A DNA stretch of 64,000 nucleotides. It comes from Bacillota bacterium. Lineage in GTDB: Bacteria > Bacillota > Clostridia > Christensenellales > SZUA-584. Numbering within the stretch: position 1 is the stretch's first letter; every line of letters begins with the position of its first letter. This document shows, one piece after another, positions 35,731 to 43,802 of the stretch. The notes beneath the pieces were generated by a model. It ran no database searches and was not told the DNA's origin. It saw nothing but the letters and a program-made list of their open reading frames with translations. The stretch spans positions 48,326 to 112,325 of the forward strand of contig JAEWRI010000039.1 of the NCBI GenBank assembly GCA_023460085.1, in the 5' to 3' direction. The position numbers and the translations under genes were made by a program.

Positions 35731-36218
35731 GACTGCCGTACGGATGCCGAAGCCGATTAACACCAGCCCCACAAGCAGATTCAGGATTTGGATGGCAACA
35801 TGGGGCTGAAAGGCGTGCGTCAGGCCGCCCAGCGCAGCGACCACGCTGAGAAACACCGACGTAGACAGCACCGCGCCAAGGCCGAACAGCGCCATGCCGC
35901 GCCAGTCAGCAGCCTGTTCCGCCGCGCGCTGGGAGAATACACCCGCCCAGAACAATATAGTCAGCGGGCTGGAAAGTGCAATCAGCTCGCGCGCACAGAC
36001 GCGCTGCCCGCGCCGGTCTTCTCCGAGAGGCTGAAGGACGGCAAAAAGTCTGTCCAGAAAGTGCCAATGACCAGGTTGAGTCCGAACAATACGAGCACCG
36101 CCGCGCCCGCCTCCGCCGCGGCGAAGCCTGACGCGGATGCGGTCTGGAATATGAACAGGCAGACCGGCCCCATGGCGATCTGCAGCAGCATGCCCAGCTG
36201 AAAGCCTTTAAACAGCAT
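35719..36218 (-). pseudogene. LysE-family exporter remnant
   Basis: Homology is split in two frames: MLFKGFQLGMLLQIAMGPVC... to GAGSASVRA in one, ELIALSSPLTILFWAGVFSQ... to RTAVKK in the other. One base is missing near 35985. In addition about 37 residues (the second and part of the third membrane region, normally after SGFxxAxxG) are absent in frame between AAAEAG and AAVLVLFG, where short GCGGCGG direct repeats could have recombined. With both lesions it cannot be a working amino-acid exporter. Start ATG at 36218 after AAGGAGGG. Confidence 0.85.
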
Positions 36219-36306
36219 AAGCCCTCCTTGAGTTGTGCCGACAGTATAGCCCGGAATGATGAAAGTATACCCCCTTGGGTTTTTAATTGTACGGCAAATA
36301 CGCTGC

Positions 36307-36810
36307 TTATTGCTTCTGCGCCGCCAGCACCGCTTCCTGCAGTTCGGCATCAATATCCTCGCAGGCCAGTTTGCCGTCTGTCAGCACCGCCCGGCAGGCG
36401 ATGGCGGCATCCTCTCCGGTGTACGGGCGGGCGATGATATACAGCGCTCCTTGGTACTCCATCGCATAGTAATCTGTGATCATCCGCTCATTCAGCATGG
36501 AGGCTTGGCCTGTGGCCGGATCATAGTATTGTACGAGATCGTTGCAGATGCCTGAACCAAAGCTCAGGTTCATGTACAACTCATATACGCCGTCGCCGTT
36601 GAGGTCGGCCAGCCAGCCCGGCAGGATGGGGTAGCCGAAAAGACTGGTTTCTCCCTGTGCGCCTTCGCTGAGTTCAGCCAGCTTTGCATCCACATCCTCG
36701 GGTGCCACCTCTATGACCGGCAGGCCGGATGACGGCGTTTCGTCGGCAGCGCAGCCCGAAGCGCACAGCAACAGGCCGCATACCAGCAGCATAAACAGCT
36801 TTTTCATCAT
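36307..36810 (-). CDS. Lipoprotein of unknown function
   Basis: 167 aa. Signal peptide MMKKLFMLLVCGLLLCASGC with lipobox ASGC. The mature part has DLNGDGVYELYM (near 75), an EF-hand-like or FG-GAP-like calcium loop found in clostridial lipoproteins that read out wall or surface state, and a C-terminal LTDGKLACEDIDAELQEAV. Follows the M56 gene by 12 nt, so it is probably the third gene of the BlaI-controlled unit. Confidence 0.8.
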   Translation of the reverse strand: MMKKLFMLLVCGLLLCASGCAADETPSSGLPVIEVAPEDVDAKLAELSEGAQGETSLFGYPILPGWLADLNGDGVYELYMNLSFGSGICNDLVQYYDPATGQASMLNERMITDYYAMEYQGALYIIARPYTGEDAAIACRAVLTDGKLACEDIDAELQEAVLAAQKQ

Positions 36811-36822
36811 AACGATGCCTCT

Positions 36823-37722
36823 TTATCCTTGGGCGTTGGTTAAAAGCGTGAGCAGTACGGCGGCGGTGAGTGCCGCGAAGAACAGCGCGGAAGCGAGCGT
36901 GAGCGGGCGATAGGACAGCACGCCCTCCACGCGGCGGCGAAGCTTTGCGCCGCCAAAAGACGAAACGAGCGCGCCGCGCTGCTCCGCGCAGTTCAGCAGG
37001 GCATGGGCATAGGCCTTGCGCTCCGCGTCGGACAGGCTGCGCAGTGCCCGCGCGTCGCAGGCCAGCTCCATATCCCCCAAGAAGTATTTGAGGAATACCC
37101 ATGCAAGCGGGTTAAACCAATGCAGGCAGACGGTGACGAGCGCCAGCATGCGCCACAGGTTGTCGCCGCGGCGGATATGCGCCTGCTCGTGCAGCAGTAT
37201 ATATTTTTGTTCGGTTTCCGCCATACCGGGAGGCAGCAGTATGCGCGGTCGGAAAACGCCGTATACTGCGGGTGAAGTCACCCTGTCTGACACATAAACG
37301 TTGCCGAAAAGGCGTTCCGCACTGCGCACGCGCATCCGGTTCAGCGCGTACAGCAGGATAAGCCCTGTCAGCGTGGCCCCGAACCCGGCGATCCACACGA
37401 ACGAAGCGGTACGGAACACGCGCGCCAGCGCCTCGGTTTTGAATGTGAGCGGGAAGTAGTCCTGCGCGCCCATCACGACATTCGTGTACACGAAGCCTCC
37501 GGAGGGTATGCTGTGCGTGGTGAAGCGTGCGATCAGCGCCATCAGGCTGTATTTGCCGGGCAGCGCAAACGGCAGCCAGAAGCGCACCAGCGGCGCAAGC
37601 CACAGCGCGCATGCGAAGCCGCGCGGAAACCCGCGTATGCTGCGCAGCCCCAGCACGACGCCGCCCATCAGCGCGCCCACGAGGCTCATATTCAGCACCC
37701 AGTAGAATGCTTCCGTCAGCAT
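36823..37722 (-). CDS. BlaR1/MecR1-like M56 membrane metallopeptidase, no sensor domain
   Basis: 299 aa. Four membrane helices (about 5-30, 35-55, 95-120 and 270-295) surround a zinc-peptidase domain with HEQAH near residue 180 and the downstream ELACDARAL. In BlaR1 the peptidase inactivates the BlaI repressor after a penicillin-binding domain outside the cell senses drug. That sensor domain (about 250 aa) is absent here, so the signal must differ. ATG at 37722 is 4 nt past the BlaI stop, with GGTGAT as ribosome site. Confidence 0.9.
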   Translation of the reverse strand: MLTEAFYWVLNMSLVGALMGGVVLGLRSIRGFPRGFACALWLAPLVRFWLPFALPGKYSLMALIARFTTHSIPSGGFVYTNVVMGAQDYFPLTFKTEALARVFRTASFVWIAGFGATLTGLILLYALNRMRVRSAERLFGNVYVSDRVTSPAVYGVFRPRILLPPGMAETEQKYILLHEQAHIRRGDNLWRMLALVTVCLHWFNPLAWVFLKYFLGDMELACDARALRSLSDAERKAYAHALLNCAEQRGALVSSFGGAKLRRRVEGVLSYRPLTLASALFFAALTAAVLLTLLTNAQG

Positions 37723-37726
37723 GAAA

Positions 37727-38080
37727 TCACCGCTTTTCAAGAAGCTTGCGGATCTCGGCAATCTCCTGCGGGCTCAGTCGTTCATCCTCAAGAAACGAGG
37801 CGAAAAACGCCCGGCGCGAACCGCCATAGAGCCTGCCTATCAGCGAGTCGGTTTCGGCGCGGGCCACGTCTTCCCGGCGCACGAGCGGGGTGCACAGGAA
37901 CCCGGGTTCCTCGCGGCAGACCGCGCCTTTCTCCACCAGCTTTTTCAGCACGGTGTAGGTGGTGTTCTTGTTCCAGCCCACCGCCTGCGCCGCCAGCACG
38001 GAAAGGTCTTTTGCGCGGATCGATTCATGCTGCCACAGCAGCTCCATCAGCTTCAGTTCTCCGTCGTATAGTCGAATCAT
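37727..38080 (-). CDS. BlaI/MecI/CopY-family repressor
   Basis: 117 aa. Winged helix with LYDGELKLMELLWQHESIRAK at the start (described in part), KNTTYTVLKKLVEKG as recognition helix near 38-52, and a C-terminal dimerisation helix pair ending LSPQEIAEIRKLLEKR. ATG at 38080 with CGGAGGAG upstream; the longer frame runs through the operators. Represses its own operon until cleaved, by family analogy. Heads blaI - M56 - lipoprotein. Confidence 0.92.
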   Translation of the reverse strand: MIRLYDGELKLMELLWQHESIRAKDLSVLAAQAVGWNKNTTYTVLKKLVEKGAVCREEPGFLCTPLVRREDVARAETDSLIGRLYGGSRRAFFASFLEDERLSPQEIAEIRKLLEKR

Positions 38081-38091
38081 CAGCTCCTCCG

Positions 38092-38143
38092 GACTATTGC
38101 AATCGTCTGAGGATAGACTATCACGATAGTCTGATGATGTCAA
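38092..38143 (-). promoter_or_regulatory. Promoter with two BlaI-type operators
   Basis: Minus strand TTGACA (38143-38138), 17 nt, TAGTCT (38120-38115). Operator 1 at 38116-38131 is a perfect inverted repeat GACTATC-AC-GATAGTC overlapping the -10. Operator 2 at 38092-38107, GACTATTGCAATCGTC, is the same repeat with one mismatch. Centres are 24 bp apart, just over two helical turns, allowing two dimers on one face. Confidence 0.8.
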
Positions 38144-38360
38144 GCGGCAGGCAAGGCATACATGCCGGGGGCAGAGGTGTTGTTGTCGTCAGAGGTTTGC
38201 CTGAAGCTGGCGAAAAAATAGCGCAGGCTTTTGATCTGTCCGGCGAAACATATAAGGAACAGCGGGCTAAGTATGAATAAGCTGGCGGTGTTTTCAAATA
38301 AAGGGTGCAATACATCACCGGTGAGACTCGAAAAAAGGTACATATGTTCGTATTTTCCTA

Positions 38361-38389
38361 TTGGCATGCAGCTTCAATTGCGATATACT
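38361..38389 (+). promoter_or_regulatory. Promoter of uvrB
   Basis: TTGGCA (38361-38366), 17 nt, TATACT (38384-38389). No LexA-type box (GAAC-N4-GTTC) is seen near it. Confidence 0.7.
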
Positions 38390-38415
38390 GTTGATTTGCA
38401 GTGGAGGGTAACTAC

Positions 38416-40380
38416 ATGGATTTCAAGCTGCATGCGCCATACAAGCCCGCGGGAAGCCAGCCGGAGGCCATCGACGCGCTGGTGGCGGGTATACTGGAGG
38501 GAAAACGGAATCAGGTGCTGCTGGGCGTCACGGGCAGCGGCAAGACGTTCACGGCGGCCAACGTCATTGAGCGGCTGAATCGGCCGACGCTGGTATTGGC
38601 GCACAACAAAACGCTGGCGGCACAGCTCTGCGGCGAGTTCCGGGAGTTCTTTCCGGAGAACGCGGTGGAGTTTTTCGTGTCTTACTACGACTACTACCAG
38701 CCCGAGGCGTACGTGCCGGGCAAGGACTTATACATCGAGAAGGACGCGAGCATCAACGACGAAATCGACCGGCTGCGCCACAGCGCGACCTCGTCCCTGC
38801 TGGAGCGGCGCGACGTGATCGTTGTGGCGTCGGTATCGTGCATCTACTCCATCGGCAGTCCGGAGGAGTATGGGGACATGAGTATCTCGCTGCGGCCTGG
38901 TACGAAGGTAGGCCGCGACGACGTACTGGCGCGCCTTGTGGACGCGGGTTATGCGCGCAGCGACATCGACTTTTCACGCGGGCACTTCCGCGTGCGCGGC
39001 GATACGGTGGAGATCTTCCCCGCAAGCACGATGGAAAAGGCGATACGCCTGGAGTTTTTCGGCGACGAGGTGGAGCGCATACTCGACATCGAAGCGGTGA
39101 CGGGGCGCGCGCTTGCGCAGCGCAGCCATGTGGTCATATTTCCCGCGACGCACTACGCCATTGAGCATGAGGCGATGCTGGGCAAGCTGGACGAAATTCG
39201 GGACGACCTCGCGGCGCAATACGATAAGTTCATGGCGGAGGGCAAAATCCTCGAGGCCGAGCGCATCAAGCAGCGCACCGTGTACGACATCGAGATGCTG
39301 CGTGAGTTGGGCTTCTGCAGCGGCATCGAAAACTACTCGCGCTACTTCGACGGGCGCAAGCCGGGAGACCCGCCCTATACGCTGCTGGACTTCTTTCCGG
39401 ACGACTACCTGCTGTTCGTGGACGAGTCCCACGTGATGCTGCCGCAGGTGCGCGCGATGTACAAGGGAGACTTTTCTCGCAAGGACATGCTCGTGCAGTA
39501 CGGCTTCCGTCTGCCTTCGGCATACGACAACCGTCCGCTGCGCTTCGAGGAGTTCACGAAGCGGCAGGGGCAGACCATCTACGTCAGCGCGACGCCCGCG
39601 CCGTATGAGCGGGAGCTCGCAGGGAGTGTCGTGGAGCAGATCGTGCGGCCTACAGGCCTCATCGATCCGGAGATCACGGTGCTGCCGGCTACCGGACAGG
39701 TAGAGCATCTGCTGGGAGAGATTCGCAAGACCATCGCGAAAGGTTTCCGCGTGCTGGTGACCACGCTGACCAAGCGCATGGCGGAGCGCCTGACGGAGTA
39801 CTACAAGGAGCTGGGCATCCGCGTGAAGTACATGCACTCCGACGTGGACACCCTGGATCGCATGGAGATTATCCGAGGGCTGCGCATGGGCGAGTTCGAT
39901 GTGCTGGTGGGCATCAACCTGCTGCGCGAAGGGCTGGACCTGCCCGAGGTGGCGCTGGTGGCGATACTCGACGCGGACAAGGAGGGCTTCCTGCGCAACG
40001 AAACCTCGATGGTACAGACCATCGGACGTGCGGCGCGCAATGTGGAAGGCAGCGTGCTGATGTACGCCGATACCGTGACGGGCTCCATGCGGCGCGCCAT
40101 CGACGAAACCGATCGTCGCCGTGAGGTGCAGAGGGCGTACAACGAGAAGCACGGTATCACGCCGCAGACGATTGTCAAGGAAGCCCCGAACATGATCGTG
40201 GTGACGAAGCCCGTGAAGGACGCGGAGCACCTGACCCGGGACGAGGCAAAGAAAAAGGCCGCCATCATCGAAAAGCAGATGCGGCAGGCCGCCATCGAGC
40301 TGGAGTTTGAGACGGCGGCGAAGCTGCGCGACGAGCTGTTCCGTCTGCGTGAGCTCATTCGGGACGGCAAGGAATCATAA
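38416..40380 (+). CDS. uvrB: Excinuclease ABC subunit B
   Basis: 654 aa helicase-like damage-verification subunit of nucleotide excision repair. Walker A GVTGSGKTFT near 38-47, the beta-hairpin region YYDYYQPEAYVP near 90-101, helicase motif DESHVMLPQ near 336, motif V/VI (LLREGLDLPE, QTIGRAARN), and the UvrC-interacting UVR domain at the C-terminus (about 615-650). ATG at 38416 after GGAGGG. uvrA follows in the same direction after a small ORF and a repeat region. Confidence 0.98.
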   Translation: MDFKLHAPYKPAGSQPEAIDALVAGILEGKRNQVLLGVTGSGKTFTAANVIERLNRPTLVLAHNKTLAAQLCGEFREFFPENAVEFFVSYYDYYQPEAYVPGKDLYIEKDASINDEIDRLRHSATSSLLERRDVIVVASVSCIYSIGSPEEYGDMSISLRPGTKVGRDDVLARLVDAGYARSDIDFSRGHFRVRGDTVEIFPASTMEKAIRLEFFGDEVERILDIEAVTGRALAQRSHVVIFPATHYAIEHEAMLGKLDEIRDDLAAQYDKFMAEGKILEAERIKQRTVYDIEMLRELGFCSGIENYSRYFDGRKPGDPPYTLLDFFPDDYLLFVDESHVMLPQVRAMYKGDFSRKDMLVQYGFRLPSAYDNRPLRFEEFTKRQGQTIYVSATPAPYERELAGSVVEQIVRPTGLIDPEITVLPATGQVEHLLGEIRKTIAKGFRVLVTTLTKRMAERLTEYYKELGIRVKYMHSDVDTLDRMEIIRGLRMGEFDVLVGINLLREGLDLPEVALVAILDADKEGFLRNETSMVQTIGRAARNVEGSVLMYADTVTGSMRRAIDETDRRREVQRAYNEKHGITPQTIVKEAPNMIVVTKPVKDAEHLTRDEAKKKAAIIEKQMRQAAIELEFETAAKLRDELFRLRELIRDGKES

Positions 40381-40397
40381 CGAAAGAGGATAAGACG

Positions 40398-40607
40398 CTG
40401 AAAAAACAAGGATGGTACTGTTCCGCGGTGGACAGAGAGATAGAAGAGGGCCTTTGCTGGGAGTATTGCTTTGCCGGGCAGGGCGGCCCTAAGGATACCC
40501 TGCGCGATTTGGAGCAATGGATACGTCTTTCCCGCCGGTATACGGATGTGGATGAGTTCCACCGCGTGTGCGCGGCCTGCGCGCATTGCCAGTGGGATAA
40601 GCGGTAA
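40398..40607 (+). CDS. Small Cys-rich protein downstream of uvrB
   Basis: 69 aa with a CTG start at 40398 and GAGG 8 nt upstream; no ATG, GTG or TTG is available in frame. The protein (KKQGWYCSAVDREIEEGLCW...FHRVCAACAHCQW) has six Cys, the last three as CxxCxxC, plus several Trp. This spacing looks like a metal or Fe-S binding mini-protein. I recall similar short proteins in clostridia without function. Coding is supported by the clean frame to a stop, the ribosome site and the 17-nt distance from uvrB. Start codon is the least certain part. Confidence 0.7.
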   Translation: MKKQGWYCSAVDREIEEGLCWEYCFAGQGGPKDTLRDLEQWIRLSRRYTDVDEFHRVCAACAHCQWDKR

Positions 40608-40621
40608 AGAGCTGTAAATAT

Positions 40622-40801
40622 AGCCCCCTCGGATGAGGGGGCTCCCGGATAATCAATCGAAGATTGATTGACCGGATGGGGGAGTGAAAACAGGTGTGCG
40701 GTGGGCAGAGAGCGAGGTATTCAGCACAGCGCTTGCAGGTTGCAGCAACTGCGGCATCCCTCCCTCCGGCGCTTCGCGCCACCTCCCTCGTCTGAGGGAG
40801 G
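40622..40801. repeat. Composite intergenic palindromic repeat
   Basis: Four adjacent inverted repeats fill the uvrB-uvrA gap: AGCCCCCTC / GAGGGGGCT (40622-40643); CCGGATAATCAATC paired with GATTGATTGACCGG (40645-40675, two mismatches); GGCGC-TTC-GCGCC (40768-40780); and CCTCCCTC / GAGGGAGG (40782-40801). No coding potential. The CCTCCCTC...GAGGGAGG unit resembles the repeated intergenic palindromes scattered through many gut clostridial genomes, whose origin is unclear. Confidence 0.75.
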
Positions 40802-40873
40802 CATTGAATAGCCTAATTGCTTCCCTTCGCGGGGAGTGAAATAAAGTTTTGAATCAGGAGACAAGGAAACCTC

Positions 40874-43726
40874 ATGGAAACCATCAGTATCCGGGGAGCG
40901 AGAGAGCACAACTTAAAGAACATCGATGTGGACATTCCGCGCGACAAGCTCGTGGTCATCACGGGCCTCTCGGGCAGCGGCAAGTCCTCGCTCGCGTTCG
41001 ACACCATCTATGCCGAAGGCCAGCGGCGCTACGTGGAGTCGCTGTCGGCTTACGCGCGCATGTTTCTGGGGCAGATGGAGAAGCCGGACGTGGACAGCAT
41101 CGACGGCCTGTCGCCCGCCATTTCCATCGACCAGAAGACCACCAGCCGCAACCCCCGATCTACGGTGGGCACGGTGACGGAGATTCACGATTATCTGCGC
41201 TTGCTCTTTGCGCGTACGGGCGACGTGTATTGCCCCAAGTGCGGCAAGAAGATAGAGCGTCAGACGGTGGATCAGATCGTGGACGAGATCGTGCGGCTGC
41301 CGGAAGGCACGCGGCTGATGATACTTGCGCCCGTTGTCAAAGGCCGCAAGGGCCGCCACGAGAAGGTGCTTGAGGATCTGACACGCTCCGGTTATTCCCG
41401 CGTAATCGTGGACGGCAATACCTACACGCTGGATGAGGAAATTGCACTCGACAAGAACATCAAGCATACCATCGACGCGGTGGTGGACAGGGTGGTGCTG
41501 CGCGGCGGTGAGGCGGACTCGCGGCTGCGCACGTCCGTGGAAACCGCGCTGGCACTGGGCGAGGGTGTCGTGAAGGTGGCGGATGCCGATACCAACGAGG
41601 AGCGCCGCTTCTCGCAGAACTATGCGTGTATCGACTGCGGAATCAGCATCGACGAAATCTCGCCGCGCATGTTCTCGTTCAACGCGCCTTACGGCGCCTG
41701 TCCGCACTGTTCCGGCCTCGGTACCATCATCAAGGTGGACGAGGATCTGATCGTGCCGGATCGCACCAAGTCCCTCTCGGAGGGCGCGCTGCGCGTAACA
41801 GGCTGGAACTCGGCTTCGGACAACTGGGGCGCGCAGTACTTCAAAGGCATGGCGAAGCACTTCGGGTTTTCCATGGATACGCCGTTTGAGAAGCTGGATC
41901 CCAAGGTGCAGCACATGCTGCTCTACGGCACCAACGGCGAGCGTTTTGAAGTGGAATACGCTTCCGACTACGGCCAGGGCACCTTTCTGAACCGCTTCGA
42001 GGGTCTCATCCCCAACCTCGAGCGCCGCTACCGCCAGACCGACTCCGAGTCCATGAAGGAAGAGATCGAAAAGTACATGACGGAGCTCAAATGTCCCGTA
42101 TGCGGCGGCACGCGCTACAAGCCGGAACCGCTGGCGGTGCGTGTGGGCGGTCTTAATATTGCGGAACTGTCTGAGATGCCTATCGACAGCATCTGGGAAT
42201 TCTTCGATGCGCTGAAGCTGACTGAGCGGCAGCACCTCATCGGCGACCGGATCATCAAGGAGCTGCGCGCGCGGCTGAGCTTTCTGCGCAATGTCGGGCT
42301 GTCGTACCTCACGCTTTCACGGGCGGCGGGGACACTGTCCGGCGGCGAGGCGCAGCGTATCCGTCTGGCTACACAGATAGGATCGGGCCTCACTGGCGTG
42401 CTGTACATACTCGATGAACCGAGCATCGGCCTGCACCAGAGCGACAACGAGAAGCTGCTGGCCACGCTGCAGACCCTGCGGGGCCTTGGCAATACGCTGA
42501 TTGTGGTGGAGCACGACGAGGATACCATCCGCAGCGCGGACTGGGTGATCGACATGGGCCCGGGTGCGGGCGTACACGGCGGTCAAATCGTTTCCGCAGG
42601 CACTCCGGAGCAGCTGCAGCGCGATCCGAAGTCTCTGACGGGACAGTATCTTTCGGGCGCGATGAAGGTGGAGGTTCCGGAAAAGCGGCGGAAGCCGTCG
42701 GGCAGCTTCACCGTCGTCGGCGCGGCGGAGAACAATTTGAAGAACATTGACATCACGTTTCCGATGGGGGTAATGACCGCGGTGACGGGCGTATCCGGCA
42801 GTGGAAAATCCACGCTGGTCAACGAGATCCTGTATAAATCCCTGGCAAAGCGCATTTACCGTGCTAAGGATAAGCCCGGAAAGCATACCCGAATCGACGG
42901 AGTGGAGCAGATAGACAAGGTCATTGACATCGACCAGAGTCCGATCGGGCGCACGCCGCGATCCAACCCGGCCACCTACACCGGTGTATTCACCAACATC
43001 CGCGATTTGTTCGCAGCCACCAAGGACGCCAAGGTGCGCGGCTTCTCCAAGGGACGCTTTTCGTTTAACGTCCCGGGCGGGCGCTGCGAGGCGTGCAAGG
43101 GTGACGGCATCATTAAAATTGAGATGCATTTTCTGCCCGACGTGTACGTACCCTGCGAGGTGTGTAAGGGTGCGCGCTACAACCGGGAAACATTGGAGGT
43201 TCGCTACAAGGGAAAGAGCATTCAGGAAGTGCTGGATATGACGGTGGAGGAGGCACTGGAGTTTTTCTCCGGCATCCCGTCCATCAGCAACATCATGCAG
43301 GTATTGTACGATGTGGGCCTCGGTTATATCCGGCTGGGACAGCCCTCCACGACGCTTTCGGGCGGCGAGGCGCAGCGCGTGAAGCTGGCGACTTACCTCT
43401 CCAAGCGGCAGACGGGCAACACGCTGTTCATACTGGACGAGCCCACCACCGGCCTGCACGCCGACGACGTGAAACGGCTGGTGTCCATACTCGCGCGGCT
43501 GGCGGACAAGGGCAACAGCGTGATCGTTATTGAGCATAACCTCGACGTCATCAAATGCGCGGACTGGGTGATTGATCTCGGGCCGGGCGGCGGAGACGCG
43601 GGCGGGCGCGTAATTGCGCAGGGTACGCCGGAGCAGGTCGCGCAGGACTCAGACAGCGTGACGGGAGTGTTTTTAAAGCCGTTGCTGGGTTCCAAAACGC
43701 GCGGACGGAAAGCCAAAGCCATATAA
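40874..43726 (+). CDS. uvrA: Excinuclease ABC subunit A
   Basis: 950 aa ABC-type DNA-damage sensor. Two ATPase halves: Walker A GLSGSGKSSLAFDT near 31-44 and GVSGSGKSTLVNEI near 640; ABC signatures LSGGEAQRIRLA near 490 and LSGGEAQRVKLA near 830. Zinc sites: CPKCGKK near 120, CPVCGG near 408, and CEACKGDG...CEVCKGARY near 740-770, the essential C-terminal finger. ATG at 40874 after CAAGGA. Full length for the family. Confidence 0.98.
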   Translation: METISIRGAREHNLKNIDVDIPRDKLVVITGLSGSGKSSLAFDTIYAEGQRRYVESLSAYARMFLGQMEKPDVDSIDGLSPAISIDQKTTSRNPRSTVGTVTEIHDYLRLLFARTGDVYCPKCGKKIERQTVDQIVDEIVRLPEGTRLMILAPVVKGRKGRHEKVLEDLTRSGYSRVIVDGNTYTLDEEIALDKNIKHTIDAVVDRVVLRGGEADSRLRTSVETALALGEGVVKVADADTNEERRFSQNYACIDCGISIDEISPRMFSFNAPYGACPHCSGLGTIIKVDEDLIVPDRTKSLSEGALRVTGWNSASDNWGAQYFKGMAKHFGFSMDTPFEKLDPKVQHMLLYGTNGERFEVEYASDYGQGTFLNRFEGLIPNLERRYRQTDSESMKEEIEKYMTELKCPVCGGTRYKPEPLAVRVGGLNIAELSEMPIDSIWEFFDALKLTERQHLIGDRIIKELRARLSFLRNVGLSYLTLSRAAGTLSGGEAQRIRLATQIGSGLTGVLYILDEPSIGLHQSDNEKLLATLQTLRGLGNTLIVVEHDEDTIRSADWVIDMGPGAGVHGGQIVSAGTPEQLQRDPKSLTGQYLSGAMKVEVPEKRRKPSGSFTVVGAAENNLKNIDITFPMGVMTAVTGVSGSGKSTLVNEILYKSLAKRIYRAKDKPGKHTRIDGVEQIDKVIDIDQSPIGRTPRSNPATYTGVFTNIRDLFAATKDAKVRGFSKGRFSFNVPGGRCEACKGDGIIKIEMHFLPDVYVPCEVCKGARYNRETLEVRYKGKSIQEVLDMTVEEALEFFSGIPSISNIMQVLYDVGLGYIRLGQPSTTLSGGEAQRVKLATYLSKRQTGNTLFILDEPTTGLHADDVKRLVSILARLADKGNSVIVIEHNLDVIKCADWVIDLGPGGGDAGGRVIAQGTPEQVAQDSDSVTGVFLKPLLGSKTRGRKAKAI

Positions 43727-43740
43727 GCGGAGAGTATATG

Positions 43741-43774
43741 ACGCCTTGCGGGATCGCTGCCGCAGGGCGTTTTT
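43741..43774 (+). terminator. Intrinsic terminator of uvrA
   Basis: ACGCCTTGCGG / CCGCAGGGCGT (one G-T pair), 8-nt loop, five Ts. Confidence 0.88.
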
Positions 43775-43802
43775 ACAGCATGGGGATGAGTAGCGGTGGC
43801 GG

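Noticed and set aside
36823..38080. A beta-lactamase sensor operon (blaR1-blaI-blaZ)
   Set aside because: The M56 protein lacks the penicillin-binding sensor domain and no beta-lactamase gene is adjacent; only the repressor/peptidase core is shared.
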